Of a DNA stretch of 64,000 bases, positions 43,040-52,653 are shown piece after piece. Location of the stretch: NCBI GenBank assembly GCA_964484265.1, contig CAZAFH010000021.1, positions 9,098 to 73,097 on the forward strand. Direction: 5' to 3'. The DNA comes from SIAQ01 sp964484265. GTDB taxonomy: Bacteria; Planctomycetota; Planctomycetia; Gemmatales; Gemmataceae. The notes beneath the pieces are model-generated. The model saw only the letters and a list, made by a program, of their open reading frames with translations. It had not been told where the DNA came from and made no database searches. Each line of letters begins with the position of its first letter. Position 1 is the stretch's first letter. Made by a program: the position numbers and the translations under genes.

Positions 43040-43933
43040 ATGAGTGTACAGAAAGTGCTGAAGGGCCGAAAGGGTTTCACCCTGATTGAGCTGCTGGTCG
43101 TGATCGCGATTATCGCGATTCTGATCGCGCTGCTCGTGCCGGCCGTCCAGAAGGTGCGTGAAGCCGCGGCTCGCACGCAATCAACCAACAACGTGAAAAA
43201 CATCGCGTTGTCGTTCGCGATGTTCCACGACGCAAACAAACGCTTGCCTTTCAACGGTTCCAGTACCGCCGTTGGCGGTGTGACTTACAACGTCACGGCT
43301 GCCGCCAACCTTTACACCACCGGCAGCTGGGCTTATCAGATCACCCCGTACATCGACCAGACCCCGATCTTCACGGCTGGGCCGACTGCGGCGGCGACGG
43401 CCAGCGGCATCGCAGCATACATGTGCCCGGGTCGTGGACGTCCTTCGTTCATCGGTTCGACTGGCGCTACGGGAGGCGCCTGGACGGACTTCTTTTACAA
43501 CGCTTACCTGCAGGTTGGTTCGACTGCACCAACTGGCGGCGAGGCTGACACGAAACGCACGATGACAGGCATCACGGATGGCACGTCGAACACCGTGTTC
43601 GTTGGTCATGGTTACATGCAGCCTTCGCAGTATTCGCTCAATACCTCCATCGCAGGTGTGTCCACTTCAATCTTCACAGGCGGAACCACTGGCACCTGCC
43701 GCATCGGCGCCGCAGCGTCCACGGCAGGCACGGGTCCGGCTGTCACGCTGATGCGCGACACTCAGGCCACGACTGCTACGGGCAGCCTTTGGGGCGGTCC
43801 TTATGCCCAGGGTGCATTGATGGGCATGGGCGATGGCACGGTCCGCATGTTCCCTTATTCGATGAGCGGAGCTGTTTTCGGAGCGTTCCTCACCCCGAAC
43901 AACGGCGAAATCACGACCCTGCCTGATGCGTGA
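43040..43933 (+). CDS. DUF1559 prepilin-like protein, copy 1
   Basis: The ATG at 43040 follows CAGGAG. The 297-residue protein starts with a type IV prepilin-like leader, 'KGRKGFTLIELLVVIAIIAI', with Gly-Phe cleavage and Glu+5, and continues 'VPAVQKVREAAARTQSTNN', the planctomycete DUF1559 pattern. The C-terminus carries 'GMGDGTVRMFPYSM', the conserved DG motif. It is probably processed by a prepilin peptidase and displayed on the envelope. A strong terminator follows, and a second near-identical gene lies 424 bases downstream. Confidence 0.9.
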   Translation: MSVQKVLKGRKGFTLIELLVVIAIIAILIALLVPAVQKVREAAARTQSTNNVKNIALSFAMFHDANKRLPFNGSSTAVGGVTYNVTAAANLYTTGSWAYQITPYIDQTPIFTAGPTAAATASGIAAYMCPGRGRPSFIGSTGATGGAWTDFFYNAYLQVGSTAPTGGEADTKRTMTGITDGTSNTVFVGHGYMQPSQYSLNTSIAGVSTSIFTGGTTGTCRIGAAASTAGTGPAVTLMRDTQATTATGSLWGGPYAQGALMGMGDGTVRMFPYSMSGAVFGAFLTPNNGEITTLPDA

Positions 43934-43957
43934 TCGTTAAAACATTCTGAAAATCTC

Positions 43958-44002
43958 AAACGGGCGAGTGCCATAATTCTGGCACTTGCCCGTTTTTTTT
44001 TT
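43958..44002 (+). terminator. Rho-independent terminator after DUF1559 copy 1
   Basis: AAACGGGCGAGTGCCA and TGGCACTTGCCCGTTT form a long stem with one mismatch, followed by an unbroken run of Ts. Confidence 0.92.
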
Positions 44003-44357
44003 GCCAACCATTTACTTCACGGCCGATCATCATCCGCTTCATTCTGACGATCCACTCTCCCGTACACGTCTCCTGGCAGCGTTGTTTTCTGAAGTTTTGG
44101 CCTAATTTACTGGTGCAGCCGCGCATTCATCAAGCCGGAACGCCGCGCATTATTTGGTTACGGATATTTAACATTTATAAATCGCAAACTTATTTATTAA
44201 ATCTAATGAATTACAAAGAATTTATGTGTGTATTTCGGAGTTGAAACGTGACCTCCGGTGGTTTAATAATTAGTTTGTAATGCAATCAGTTTGCTAATCC
44301 GTTATTTGTTTAATGTTTTGAGTTCGTACTTTTTTTCTTTTTTTCAGGAGTCCGAAG
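44003..44357. other. Gene-free leader of DUF1559 copy 2
   Basis: No gene is seen. The part from about 44190 (TTATTTATTAAATCTAATGAATTAC) resembles the leader of copy 1 near 42865, and 'ttcggagttgaaac' and 'caggagtccgaagatgag' occur in both leaders. The duplication therefore included the promoter region. The leader is AT-rich compared with its surroundings. Confidence 0.55.
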
Positions 44358-45251
44358 ATGAGTTTGCAAAAAGTGTTGAAGGGCCGAAAGGGTTTTACCC
44401 TGATCGAGCTGCTGGTCGTGATCGCGATTATCGCGATTCTGATCGCGTTGCTCGTGCCCGCCGTCCAGAAGGTGCGTGAAGCCGCCGCTCGCACGCAATC
44501 GACCAACAACGTGAAGAACATCGCGCTGTCATTTGCCATGTTTCACGATGCCAACAAGCGCCTGCCGTTCAATGGCTCGAACACTTCAGTAGGAGGCGTT
44601 ACTTACAGCACAGTGGCGACAGCGAGTAAATACACCTCAGGGAGCTGGGCTTTCCAGATTACCCCCTACATTGACCAGACCCCGATTTTCACGGCTGGAC
44701 CTACCGCAGCTGCCACGGCCAGCGGCATCGCGGCTTACATGTGCCCAGGTCGTGGACGTCCTGCGTTCATCGGTACGACTGGTGCGGCCGGTGGCGCTTG
44801 GACCGACTTTTTCTACAACGCTTACCTGCAAGTAGGATCGGCCGCACCGACGGGTGGCGAAACCGATACGAAGCGTACCATGACGGGCGTAACCGACGGC
44901 ACCTCGAACACCGTTTTCGTCGGCCATGGTTACATGCAGCCTTCGCAGTATTCGCTCAACACTTCCATCGCAGGTGTGTCTACTTCGATCTTCACGGGCG
45001 GAACCACTGGCACCTGCCGCATCGGCGCCGCAGCAGCTACTGCTAGCACGGGTCCGGCTGTTACCCTGATGCGCGATACTCAGGCAACGACCGCGACTGG
45101 CAGCCTTTGGGGTGGTCCTTATGCCCAAGGTGCACTGATGGGCATGGGCGATGGCACGGTCCGCATGTTCCCTTATTCGATGAGCGGAGCTGTTTTCGGA
45201 GCGTTCCTCACCCCGAACAACGGCGAAATCACAACCCTGCCTGATGCGTAA
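44358..45251 (+). CDS. DUF1559 prepilin-like protein, copy 2
   Basis: The 297-residue product is nearly identical to copy 1, with the same prepilin-type start and 'GMGDGTVRMFPYSM' near the end. Differences cluster around residues 60-85 and a few single sites. Same CAGGAG leader. It appears intact, so both copies are presumably expressed, each with its own terminator. Role as for copy 1. Confidence 0.9.
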   Translation: MSLQKVLKGRKGFTLIELLVVIAIIAILIALLVPAVQKVREAAARTQSTNNVKNIALSFAMFHDANKRLPFNGSNTSVGGVTYSTVATASKYTSGSWAFQITPYIDQTPIFTAGPTAAATASGIAAYMCPGRGRPAFIGTTGAAGGAWTDFFYNAYLQVGSAAPTGGETDTKRTMTGVTDGTSNTVFVGHGYMQPSQYSLNTSIAGVSTSIFTGGTTGTCRIGAAAATASTGPAVTLMRDTQATTATGSLWGGPYAQGALMGMGDGTVRMFPYSMSGAVFGAFLTPNNGEITTLPDA

Positions 45252-45295
45252 TAGCGAATTCGCTTCATCAGCCATTCGAGCTACTGCGAAAATTC

Positions 45296-45331
45296 AAAGG
45301 CGAGTGCCCTACCTTGGCGCTCGCCTTTTTT
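45296..45331 (+). terminator. Rho-independent terminator after DUF1559 copy 2
   Basis: AAAGGCGAGTGCC pairs with GGCGCTCGCCTTT (one mismatch) around a short loop, followed by TTT. The core resembles that of the terminator of copy 1. Confidence 0.88.
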
Positions 45332-45453
45332 GTTCGACCGCCGCTTGCGGTCATCCTACAAATTATTCGTAGCGGAAGTCGCCCGACTTCCGAAAGCGCC
45401 ACGGAAGAATTCTGGCGAGCTCCGCTACATTGAACCGTTCCGAAACTGCGTAT

Positions 45454-46458
45454 TTAATACACATACCGAATCTCGAAGCGGAACAGGTCGCGCTGCCAAT
45501 AGTTGCCGGTGAAAGCTCTGCCGTAGCCGGCATAGAAGTCGAGGTTGGCGCCATAGCCCCAGCGGAGGCCGAGGTAGGCGTTCACGGTCGTTTGACCGGA
45601 AGCGTCCTGAATGGTGAAAAGGTCCGGCGAGCTGGCGATCATGGTTTTCCCCCTCAGAACGGTCCAGCCGATGCCTTCGACGACAGGGGCGTACCAGAGC
45701 CCGCTCGATTTTCGCTGTCCCCATGAAGCCCCGATGCCGTAGCGCAGGATATCGCCTGAGAAGTCGGTGCCATTAAGGGGAATCCAGTAGCGGAATTCGC
45801 CTTCGATGAGTAGGTTTTGATTGAATCGATAGGCAGCAAGCAATCCAGGTTCCAGGCTCCAGTGGCCCGTGCCCAGGCTTGCGTCCCTGGCACTGGGCTG
45901 GTAAATTCGCATCAAGACGGTGGCGATGGCTTTTTGGTCATTCCACGTGACGATTTTCATTCCATAGCGCATGTCGCTCGAACCGGATTGGTCGCCATTG
46001 ATCTCGCCTGAAAGCCAGCGGTAGGGCGCCTCGACGAAAACGGAAAGCCATGGCGCGATGCGATATTCCGTAAATGTCGTCAAATCCTGGTAGCTGACGC
46101 GGGTCTCTGGAAGTGGGAAACCGACGGCGCCGGGGATTCCGCCCTGCGGGTGGTAGTACTCGGCTCGCATCGGCTGCACGTTGTTCCAGGTCGACTCAAA
46201 GCGCAATCCCATTAGCGAACGCGGGGCAGCTGCATCGATCCATCCCATGAACGATTCGCGGATGCTGAGTTCCGGGTCGGCCGTCTGCGTGGAGGGACTG
46301 CTCACGCCGGCAAGCGATCCGTTCGGCATGGCCATCGAGCCCATGTTAGGCAGCGAGCCATTGGCGGGCAGGAACCCCTGGGCGCGCGCTGATGCCTGGG
46401 CAGCGAGCATGAGCGCGCCGCACAGAATCCAACGCCACACTTGCCGGCCAATGCGCAT
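45454..46458 (-). CDS. Outer-membrane beta-barrel-like protein
   Basis: I start at the ATG at 46458, preceded by AGGCGG; it opens a signal peptide (MRIGRQVWRWILCGALMLAA). The 334-residue product has alternating hydrophobic/aromatic beta strands through 'YRIAPWLSVFVEAPYRWLSG', 'RYGMKIVTWNDQ', 'WSLEPGLLAAYRFN', 'IEGEFRYWIPL' and 'RWGYGANLDFYAGYGRAF', and a terminal strand ending 'FEIRYVY'. This resembles transporter-like outer-membrane barrels. No substrate can be inferred. Confidence 0.7.
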   Translation of the reverse strand: MRIGRQVWRWILCGALMLAAQASARAQGFLPANGSLPNMGSMAMPNGSLAGVSSPSTQTADPELSIRESFMGWIDAAAPRSLMGLRFESTWNNVQPMRAEYYHPQGGIPGAVGFPLPETRVSYQDLTTFTEYRIAPWLSVFVEAPYRWLSGEINGDQSGSSDMRYGMKIVTWNDQKAIATVLMRIYQPSARDASLGTGHWSLEPGLLAAYRFNQNLLIEGEFRYWIPLNGTDFSGDILRYGIGASWGQRKSSGLWYAPVVEGIGWTVLRGKTMIASSPDLFTIQDASGQTTVNAYLGLRWGYGANLDFYAGYGRAFTGNYWQRDLFRFEIRYVY

Positions 46459-46592
46459 GCCGCCGCCTCGTTGGTCTCTTGGCTCTTCAACGCGGGGACC
46501 ATACGCGACGCCGGCCATTTTCGCAAGGCCAGCTGGCGAGCCTGATCGTAGGCACTTCGCTGAGCGAGATGGATGGCACTGGCGCTTCAAAT

Positions 46593-46613
46593 CCATCACG
46601 CGGAGCGTGATGG
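46593..46613. repeat. Second copy of the ATCACGC palindrome
   Basis: CCATCACGCGGAGCGTGATGG is a near-perfect palindrome; its central 17 bases are the reverse complement of the copy at 17738-17758. It sits between the outer-membrane gene and prs, which are divergent. Confidence 0.7.
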
Positions 46614-46719
46614 CTGCGGTGGCGCGTAAACTTCGCCCGTTCGGCCGCTTGACTCGTCCACCCGAAGTCTTAATAATTCACTTCACCCACTCTCGCAGCC
46701 AATTGCACCCGAGCAAGCC

Positions 46720-47679
<960 letters not shown>

Positions 47680-47680
47680 G

Positions 47681-48379
47681 CTACGGCAAATCGATCAGCA
47701 TCAATTCCGCATCGGAGGCGGCGCGAATTCTTACCTCGCTGAGGTCCGATATCGCTAGGCCGTCGCCCGTTTTCAGTGCGATCGTTTCCGCGATGACGTC
47801 GCCGCGCAGCACCTGGAGCCAGGCGTGACGGTCCGGCGCGAGTCGATAGGGCAGGTCGCGATTGGCGTCCAAATCCGCAAGCAGAATCAACGCGTTTTGC
47901 TGAATCGCCAACGAGTCGGATCGGCCATCGGGCGAGACGATTGTCTGCCAGGCGTTTTTTCGCGCGACTGGTTGGAACGCTTTTTGGTCGTAGCTGGGAG
48001 CGTGGCCACGACGATCGGGGAACAGCCAAATCTGGTAGAAATGAACGGGCTTCGTAACGGAGGGATTGAATTCGCTGTGCTCGATTCCCGTGCCGGCCGT
48101 GATGCGTTGCACTTCGCCCGGATGCATGACGGCCTCGTGCCCGAGTGAATCGCGGTGCTGCAAGGCGCCTTCAAGGACGTAGGAAAGAATCTCCATGTCG
48201 CGATGCGGATGCGTGTCGAAGCCCTGGGCCGGGGCGACACGATCCTCGTTCATGACGCGCAGCACGCGGAAGCCATTGTGTGCCGGGTCGCGATAGTCGG
48301 CAAAGGAGAAGGTATGCCAGCTGTCAAGCCAGCCGTGGTCGCCGTGGCCACGGTCGCCAGCTTTGCGAATAGTCAGCAT
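47681..48379 (-). CDS. Pirin family protein (YhhW-like quercetinase)
   Basis: The ATG at 48379 follows GGGGGGAACG; further upstream codons do not fit the family. The ~232-residue bicupin starts 'MLTIRKAGDRGHGDHGWLDSWHTFSFADYRDP'-like and contains the metal site 'GFDTHPHRDMEILSYVLEGAL' with two His, and 'GTGIEHSEFNPS' with the remaining His and Glu. YhhW-like pirins have quercetin 2,3-dioxygenase activity in vitro. The physiological role is unknown. Confidence 0.9.
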   Translation of the reverse strand: MLTIRKAGDRGHGDHGWLDSWHTFSFADYRDPAHNGFRVLRVMNEDRVAPAQGFDTHPHRDMEILSYVLEGALQHRDSLGHEAVMHPGEVQRITAGTGIEHSEFNPSVTKPVHFYQIWLFPDRRGHAPSYDQKAFQPVARKNAWQTIVSPDGRSDSLAIQQNALILLADLDANRDLPYRLAPDRHAWLQVLRGDVIAETIALKTGDGLAISDLSEVRIRAASDAELMLIDLP

Positions 48380-48419
48380 AGATCGTTCCCCCCTATTTCG
48401 AGCCGCCCCCAACAGAACA

Positions 48420-49031
48420 TCATCCGACGAGCTTTCGCGTGATCTCGGCGACGTGTTTGCCCTGAAAACGAGCGATGGCGAGTTCATTGGCGGTGGGCTG
48501 GCGCGATCCATCGCCGCCGGCGAGCGTGCCCGCTCCGTAGGGCGAGCCGCCAGTGATTTCGTTCATGTTCACCAGCTCCTGGCACGAGTAAGGCACGCCG
48601 ACGATGATCATGCCCTGATGCAGAAGCGTCGTGTGGAAGCTGGTGATGGTCGTTTCCTGCCCGCCGTGCTGCGTGCCTGTGGACACGAAAACGCTGCCGA
48701 CTTTGCCGATCAGCGCGCCTTTCGCCCACAGTCCGCCGGTCTGGTCGAGGAAGTTGCGCATCTGCGAGGCCATGTTTCCGAACCGAGTCGGCGTGCCGAA
48801 GATGATCGCGTCGGCGTCCACGAGTTGCTGTGGCTGAGCGACGGGAATATGTGCAAACGCCTGGCGCGCGGCTTTCGCGCCGGATTTTTCCAGGGCGGCG
48901 TCAGGCATCAGTTCGGCGACTTGATACACCGAAACCTCCGCGCCGGCGACTTGCTTCGCACCCTCAGCGACCGCCTCGGCCATGCGATAAACGTGTCCAT
49001 AGGTGCTATAGAAAATAACCTGAATCTTCAT
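48420..49031 (-). CDS. wrbA: NAD(P)H:quinone oxidoreductase WrbA
   Basis: The 203-residue flavodoxin-fold protein has the FMN phosphate loop 'YSTYGHVYRMA', 'IIFGTPTRFGNMASQMRNFLDQTG' and 'STGTQHGGQETTI', all WrbA hallmarks. It reduces quinones by two electrons and is usually stress-induced. It lies 40 bases upstream of the pirin gene on the same strand, and the two redox genes may be co-transcribed. Confidence 0.95.
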   Translation of the reverse strand: MKIQVIFYSTYGHVYRMAEAVAEGAKQVAGAEVSVYQVAELMPDAALEKSGAKAARQAFAHIPVAQPQQLVDADAIIFGTPTRFGNMASQMRNFLDQTGGLWAKGALIGKVGSVFVSTGTQHGGQETTITSFHTTLLHQGMIIVGVPYSCQELVNMNEITGGSPYGAGTLAGGDGSRQPTANELAIARFQGKHVAEITRKLVG

Positions 49032-49066
49032 GGGATGCTCCGTCGAGATGGGGTGAAAAACATTTC

Positions 49067-49146
49067 GGCGAGCCAGGAGCGCGAGCGACTGGAGGGAGCA
49101 AAAGATTCACTGTGTCACCTCAAGTCGGTCACGCTCCCGGCTCGCC
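49067..49146. repeat. GGCGAGCC-type inverted repeat, copy 1
   Basis: GGCGAGCCAGGAGCG (49067 on) and GCTCCCGGCTCGCC (to 49146) form an imperfect inverted repeat. The same family occurs at 50922-51003 and, as one arm, at 53854-53880. Confidence 0.65.
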
Positions 49147-49223
49147 AACAGGACAAAACTTCGGCCCTGGTCAATTCTATGCATTAGTCTTCGCGGCGGG
49201 CGGAACGCTGGAGGCCCGTGGGA

Positions 49224-50066
49224 CTAAGGGGACCGGTCCCACCGAGGAGATAGATCACTGCGCATGACACTGGTCTCGGTCCAGCTGCAGTCGCCGTTAA
49301 CTGCGCATAGGAACAACGTCAGCAGCGCGGCAGCCTTCGGGATCACCCTGGGCTTGCCGAACGTCATCGCCAAGCCGATGAACCCTGTGATTACTGCGAC
49401 GGGAATCAAGAAGAAGCCATAGCCGAGGCCGCTTTCGCGTTGGATATTCTCGAATCGTCCGTTGCCTTTCCACCACGCGTCTCTCGCTTTATCATATCTA
49501 TCGGACTGAGCCTTGATGCTGATCGCGGCGGTGATCCCCAACCCGATTGCCGTCATGATGAACAACAATCCCAAGGGCTGGCGCCATCGGTGCCATTCGG
49601 GCACGGCCCAGGGGCCTTGCTCCTTCACCTTCATCTCGTAGCACGGCGGGCAGATCATCACCAGCATCGTGTGTCCTGATCCCACCGGGCAATCCGTTTT
49701 GCCTACCTGTTCCTCGGCAATCGCCTTGCCGCAGAAGTAGCAGCGCGGCTGGCCCTGGGTTCCCTTGCTGCTATCGAGCACCTCCGACGGCGGAAGACGA
49801 GGCGGTTGCGGCGCCGGCTTTTGTCCCCTCTCCTTGATCTTGTGGCACGCCGGACAGATCATCACCAGGATCGTCTGCCCATATCCGACATCGTAGTCCG
49901 TCTTTCGAATCTGCTCCTCGGCAATTGCTTTGCCGCAAAAATAGCAGCGTGGTCTTCCCTCGGTTCCGGTGCCGCTTTCGAGCACCTCCGGCGGAGGCGG
50001 CGGCGGTGGAGTAGGTGGCTGCGGTGGCGGGCGATACGGCGGCGTGTAGGGTCGGTAGTGTGCCAT
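49224..50066 (-). CDS. Membrane protein with two tandem zinc-ribbon units
   Basis: The 280-residue protein begins with a Pro/Tyr-rich stretch. Two copies of a ~50-residue unit follow (about 27-76 and 93-142), each 'PRCYFCGKAIAEEQ' then 'LVMICP.C'. Each unit thus has two CxxC pairs able to bind zinc. The C-terminal half has three predicted membrane helices. DNA of the two units is clearly related, showing a tandem duplication. No known function. AAGGAT upstream supports the ATG. Confidence 0.7.
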   Translation of the reverse strand: MAHYRPYTPPYRPPPQPPTPPPPPPPEVLESGTGTEGRPRCYFCGKAIAEEQIRKTDYDVGYGQTILVMICPACHKIKERGQKPAPQPPRLPPSEVLDSSKGTQGQPRCYFCGKAIAEEQVGKTDCPVGSGHTMLVMICPPCYEMKVKEQGPWAVPEWHRWRQPLGLLFIMTAIGLGITAAISIKAQSDRYDKARDAWWKGNGRFENIQRESGLGYGFFLIPVAVITGFIGLAMTFGKPRVIPKAAALLTLFLCAVNGDCSWTETSVMRSDLSPRWDRSP

Positions 50067-50203
50067 GGCGGTGATCCTTGTAATTTATTTCTGGGCGGGG
50101 GCTCCAATTCAGACCGCGAGGAGATGGAGTTTAATACTTCCGCGAAAGCTGGGGCGCGGCCCAAGAAGGGGATTGATGGTGCGTCGCCGTTGCGTGAGAA
50201 CAG

Positions 50204-50278
50204 TCGGGGTGACAGGATTCGAACCTGCGACTTCGTGGTCCCAAACCACGCGCTCTAGCCAAGCTGAGCTACACCCCG
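50204..50278 (-). tRNA. tRNA-Pro (anticodon TGG)
   Basis: Complete cloverleaf on the minus strand: acceptor CGGGGTG/CACCCCG, D-arm GCTC/GAGC, anticodon stem CGTGG/CCACG with loop TTTGGGA, T-arm GCAGG/CCTGT with loop TTCGAAT, discriminator A. No encoded CCA. Confidence 0.95.
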
Positions 50279-50306
50279 GTGTGTGGCAATTCTTCTGTAT
50301 ATTGAT

Positions 50307-50819
50307 TTACTTAATCAAGCGGAAGGAGTCCAGGAACAGCGAAATCTCTTTGGATGCAAGAACCGGAGCCGGACCGAGCGCGAGGATCTGGTACACGCGC
50401 CGATCCACCACGTAGATGCGCATCCGCACGATCACGACGCCCGCTTTCTCGATCGCAAAATCGCGGCCCGGATGACCACCAAGCAGGGTCGCTTTTTCGT
50501 CCTTGGCCAAGCCAGCAACACTGGCGACGGCGCCGTCGCGAGCCTGATCGAGCCGCTTTTGCACGGTGCTTGACTTTACGTCCGCTTCGGGAAAGTCGCA
50601 ATAGCTCACCACGCATGCGAGATCTTTCTTGTTCTCGGCGATGAACTTAGTCACCTTGAGCAAGCCGACAAACTGCGACCGCTCGGCGGGCGTCCCTGGC
50701 AGGCTGATGCTGAATCGACCGGCCTTTGAAGTGAACGTCATCCATCCTGCGGGCGCCGCTTCCTGACTTGCTGCCATGAGCGACGTCAGCAAAATCAACC
50801 ACGGCAGCGCGTTCAACAT
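50307..50819 (-). CDS. Small exported protein of unknown function
   Basis: From the ATG at 50819 the product has ~170 residues with a signal peptide (MLNALPWLILLTSLMAASQ). The mature part 'WMTFTSKAGRFSISLPGTPAE' and 'GRDFAIEKAGVVIVRMRIYVVDRRVYQI' is typical of a planctomycete secreted family with a PsbP/Mog1-like feel. An in-frame TTG at 50840 gives a longer form. No function is assigned. Confidence 0.65.
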   Translation of the reverse strand: MLNALPWLILLTSLMAASQEAAPAGWMTFTSKAGRFSISLPGTPAERSQFVGLLKVTKFIAENKKDLACVVSYCDFPEADVKSSTVQKRLDQARDGAVASVAGLAKDEKATLLGGHPGRDFAIEKAGVVIVRMRIYVVDRRVYQILALGPAPVLASKEISLFLDSFRLIK

Positions 50820-50861
50820 GCTGACACCGCTCAGCCACAAGGAGGTTCGCTCAAAACAGAC

Positions 50862-50889
50862 AACGCCAGGGATTGGTTCCCTGGCGTTA
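50862..50889 (-). terminator. Hairpin downstream of parB
   Basis: An 11-bp perfect stem (AACGCCAGGGA/TCCCTGGCGTT) with a 6-base loop lies about 120 bases past the parB stop. On the minus strand only short T runs follow, so termination is plausible but not strong. Confidence 0.5.
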
Positions 50890-50921
50890 TTGTATGGGTT
50901 GACGGTTTCAAGAATATGCTA

Positions 50922-51003
50922 GGCGAGCCGGGTGCGTTAGCGACCGAAGGAAACACGCGGCTATTATCCATTCCTCGAGTCGCTCACGCTCCTGGCTCGC
51001 CGA
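50922..51003. repeat. GGCGAGCC-type inverted repeat, copy 2
   Basis: Arms GGCGAGCCGGGTGCG (50922 on) and CGCTCCTGGCTCGCC (to 51002) bracket a short loop beyond the parB stop. Related to 49067-49146. Confidence 0.65.
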
Positions 51004-51009
51004 GTAAAA

Positions 51010-51885
51010 CTATCGCCGCAGGACTTCGAGGAGGCGTTCGAAGTCGTCGTTGCTGTCGAAGCGGAGGATGATTTGGCCCTTGTCTTTCGCCTTGAGTTTG
51101 ATCTCGACGAAAGTCGAGAGCTTCTGTTTCAATTCATCCTCGACACCCTTCACATGCGCGGTCTTCTGTGGGGATGTCGAGGTAGCGCTTGTCCCATTCG
51201 TTTCGGTATCGGAATCCGCGGCGCCGTCGCGTTGTTCGCGAATCAGCGTCTCGGCAGCCTTCACGCTCAGGCCCATGCCGACGATCTGCTTGAACATTGC
51301 GACCTGGCGTTCCTTGTTCTTGATGCCCTTGAGCAGTTTCGCGTGGGCCTCGCTGATCTGGTTCAGGCGAACGCCGTCCTGCACTTCTGGGGCGAGTTCC
51401 AAAAGGTTCACAAGGTTGGTAATCGACGACCGCGCGAGCCCCAGGCGCTGCGCGAGTTGCTCGTGGTTCAAGCCGAATCGTTCGATGTAGTCGCGAAAGC
51501 CTTGTGCCTTTTCGATCGGGTTCAGATCGCTGCGCTGTATGTTCTCCGAAAGCGCCGCCTCGAATGCCTGCTGATCGTTGAAATCAACGATACGGATCGG
51601 CACGGCGGACAACCCCGCCTCCTGCGCGGCACGCAGCCGGCGTTCGCCCGCGATCAACTGGTAGTGATCGCCCAACGGCCGAACGACGAGCGGCTGGAGA
51701 ATGCCGTGCGACTTGACGCTGGCACAGAGGGCGGCGATTTCGTCCTTGTCAAAGTGCTTGCGGGGCTGAAACGGATTCTGCTGAATGCGATCGAGCGCGA
51801 CCTCGCCTGTCGGTTCGGCGACGGCGGTGTCGCCGACTCCGCCCAAGAGGGCATCGAGTCCGCGGCCGAGACGTTTCTTTTCCAT
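51010..51885 (-). CDS. parB: Chromosome-partitioning protein ParB
   Basis: The ATG at 51885 is preceded by AAGGAGGAACGATC and opens 'EKKRLGRGLDALLGG', the usual ParB start. The 291-residue protein has the N-terminal CTPase domain ('NPFQPRKHFDKDEI', 'IAGERRLRAAQEAG'), the HTH region ('RFGLNHEQLAQRLGLARSSITNLVNLLEL') and a C-terminal dimerisation tail ('GQIILRFDSNDDFERLLEVLRR'). ParB binds parS and loads SMC near the origin. No parA is adjacent within the window, which is unusual; a parS-like palindrome lies 265 bases upstream. Confidence 0.95.
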   Translation of the reverse strand: MEKKRLGRGLDALLGGVGDTAVAEPTGEVALDRIQQNPFQPRKHFDKDEIAALCASVKSHGILQPLVVRPLGDHYQLIAGERRLRAAQEAGLSAVPIRIVDFNDQQAFEAALSENIQRSDLNPIEKAQGFRDYIERFGLNHEQLAQRLGLARSSITNLVNLLELAPEVQDGVRLNQISEAHAKLLKGIKNKERQVAMFKQIVGMGLSVKAAETLIREQRDGAADSDTETNGTSATSTSPQKTAHVKGVEDELKQKLSTFVEIKLKAKDKGQIILRFDSNDDFERLLEVLRR

Positions 51886-51978
51886 GATCGTTCCTCCTTG
51901 AACGTTGTTTTGTAATTTGCCGGGGCGGACCCTAACAAAGCGTGCATTCGAAAACAAGGTCGCAATGCAAATATACGA

Positions 51979-52139
51979 CACGCGGTGGAGATTATCGCAT
52001 TTGCCGACGGACCGAAACATTTCCGAGCCGCGACCGTGAGGGAGCGGCCAGCCGGATACCTTGCCGGAACAGATTTTGTCGGCCGCTCCCTCACGGTCGC
52101 GGCTCGGAAAGGCGTCAATGTCACCCGTCGAAGGTATAG
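51979..52139. repeat. Palindromic element copy 1 with 30-bp inverted arms
   Basis: Perfect 30-bp inverted arms at 52020-52049 and 52081-52110 enclose a 31-bp core, with unique flanks outside. A second copy at 57335-57490 has the same core orientation but flanks in the reverse orientation. Confidence 0.85.
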
Positions 52140-52149
52140 TCGGCCCGAA

Positions 52150-52165
52150 TGTTCCGCGCGGAACA
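52150..52165. promoter_or_regulatory. parS-like palindrome upstream of parB
   Basis: TGTTCCGCGCGGAACA is a perfect 16-bp palindrome that matches the bacterial parS consensus TGTTTCACGTGAAACA at 12 of 16 positions, with symmetric differences. It lies upstream of parB, where parS sites often cluster. Confidence 0.5.
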
Positions 52166-52653
52166 GTCGTTGGCATCGACCCAAATTGTGCAGCCGATGC
52201 ATTCGGAATCGTAGCACTGGCGCCTATATATCCCGCAGTTGACGGACTCGGGAGCGTCGATAAAGGAAAAGCAAACTGCTCTTTTTTTTCACAAAAGGAA
52301 TGGTGTAAGATTCACCCATCGAACGAACGGAACCGTTCGACCCAGGCCGGGAACACGGATGTCTCCAGGCTGACCGCGAAGAGGACGCGATGATTTCCAC
52401 TCTCACTGAATCACACCCATTCATTGATCGACTCACTCCGACGCACGCGCGAATTTCTTCATCTCCTGAAACACGAAGCAAGGCCAATGGCTTGCTGAAG
52501 CGTGTTTAGGCGAACTTCCTGAAAGACGAAAGAACTCTGCCCAGGGCCGACCCCAGGCCCTTCCGTGCTCCGTGCGCTTGCGGGCGTCAATCCCCGTTGT
52601 AAGGTCGGCTGCGCCGTCGTGCGTGGTGCCGAAACTACTGGAAGGAATCAAGA
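52166..52653. other. Gene-free stretch between parB and the PseG-like gene
   Basis: About 490 bases with no convincing frame and no repeat that I recognise beyond the palindrome at 52150. It must contain the promoter of the gene at 52654 and probably that of parB. Confidence 0.4.
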
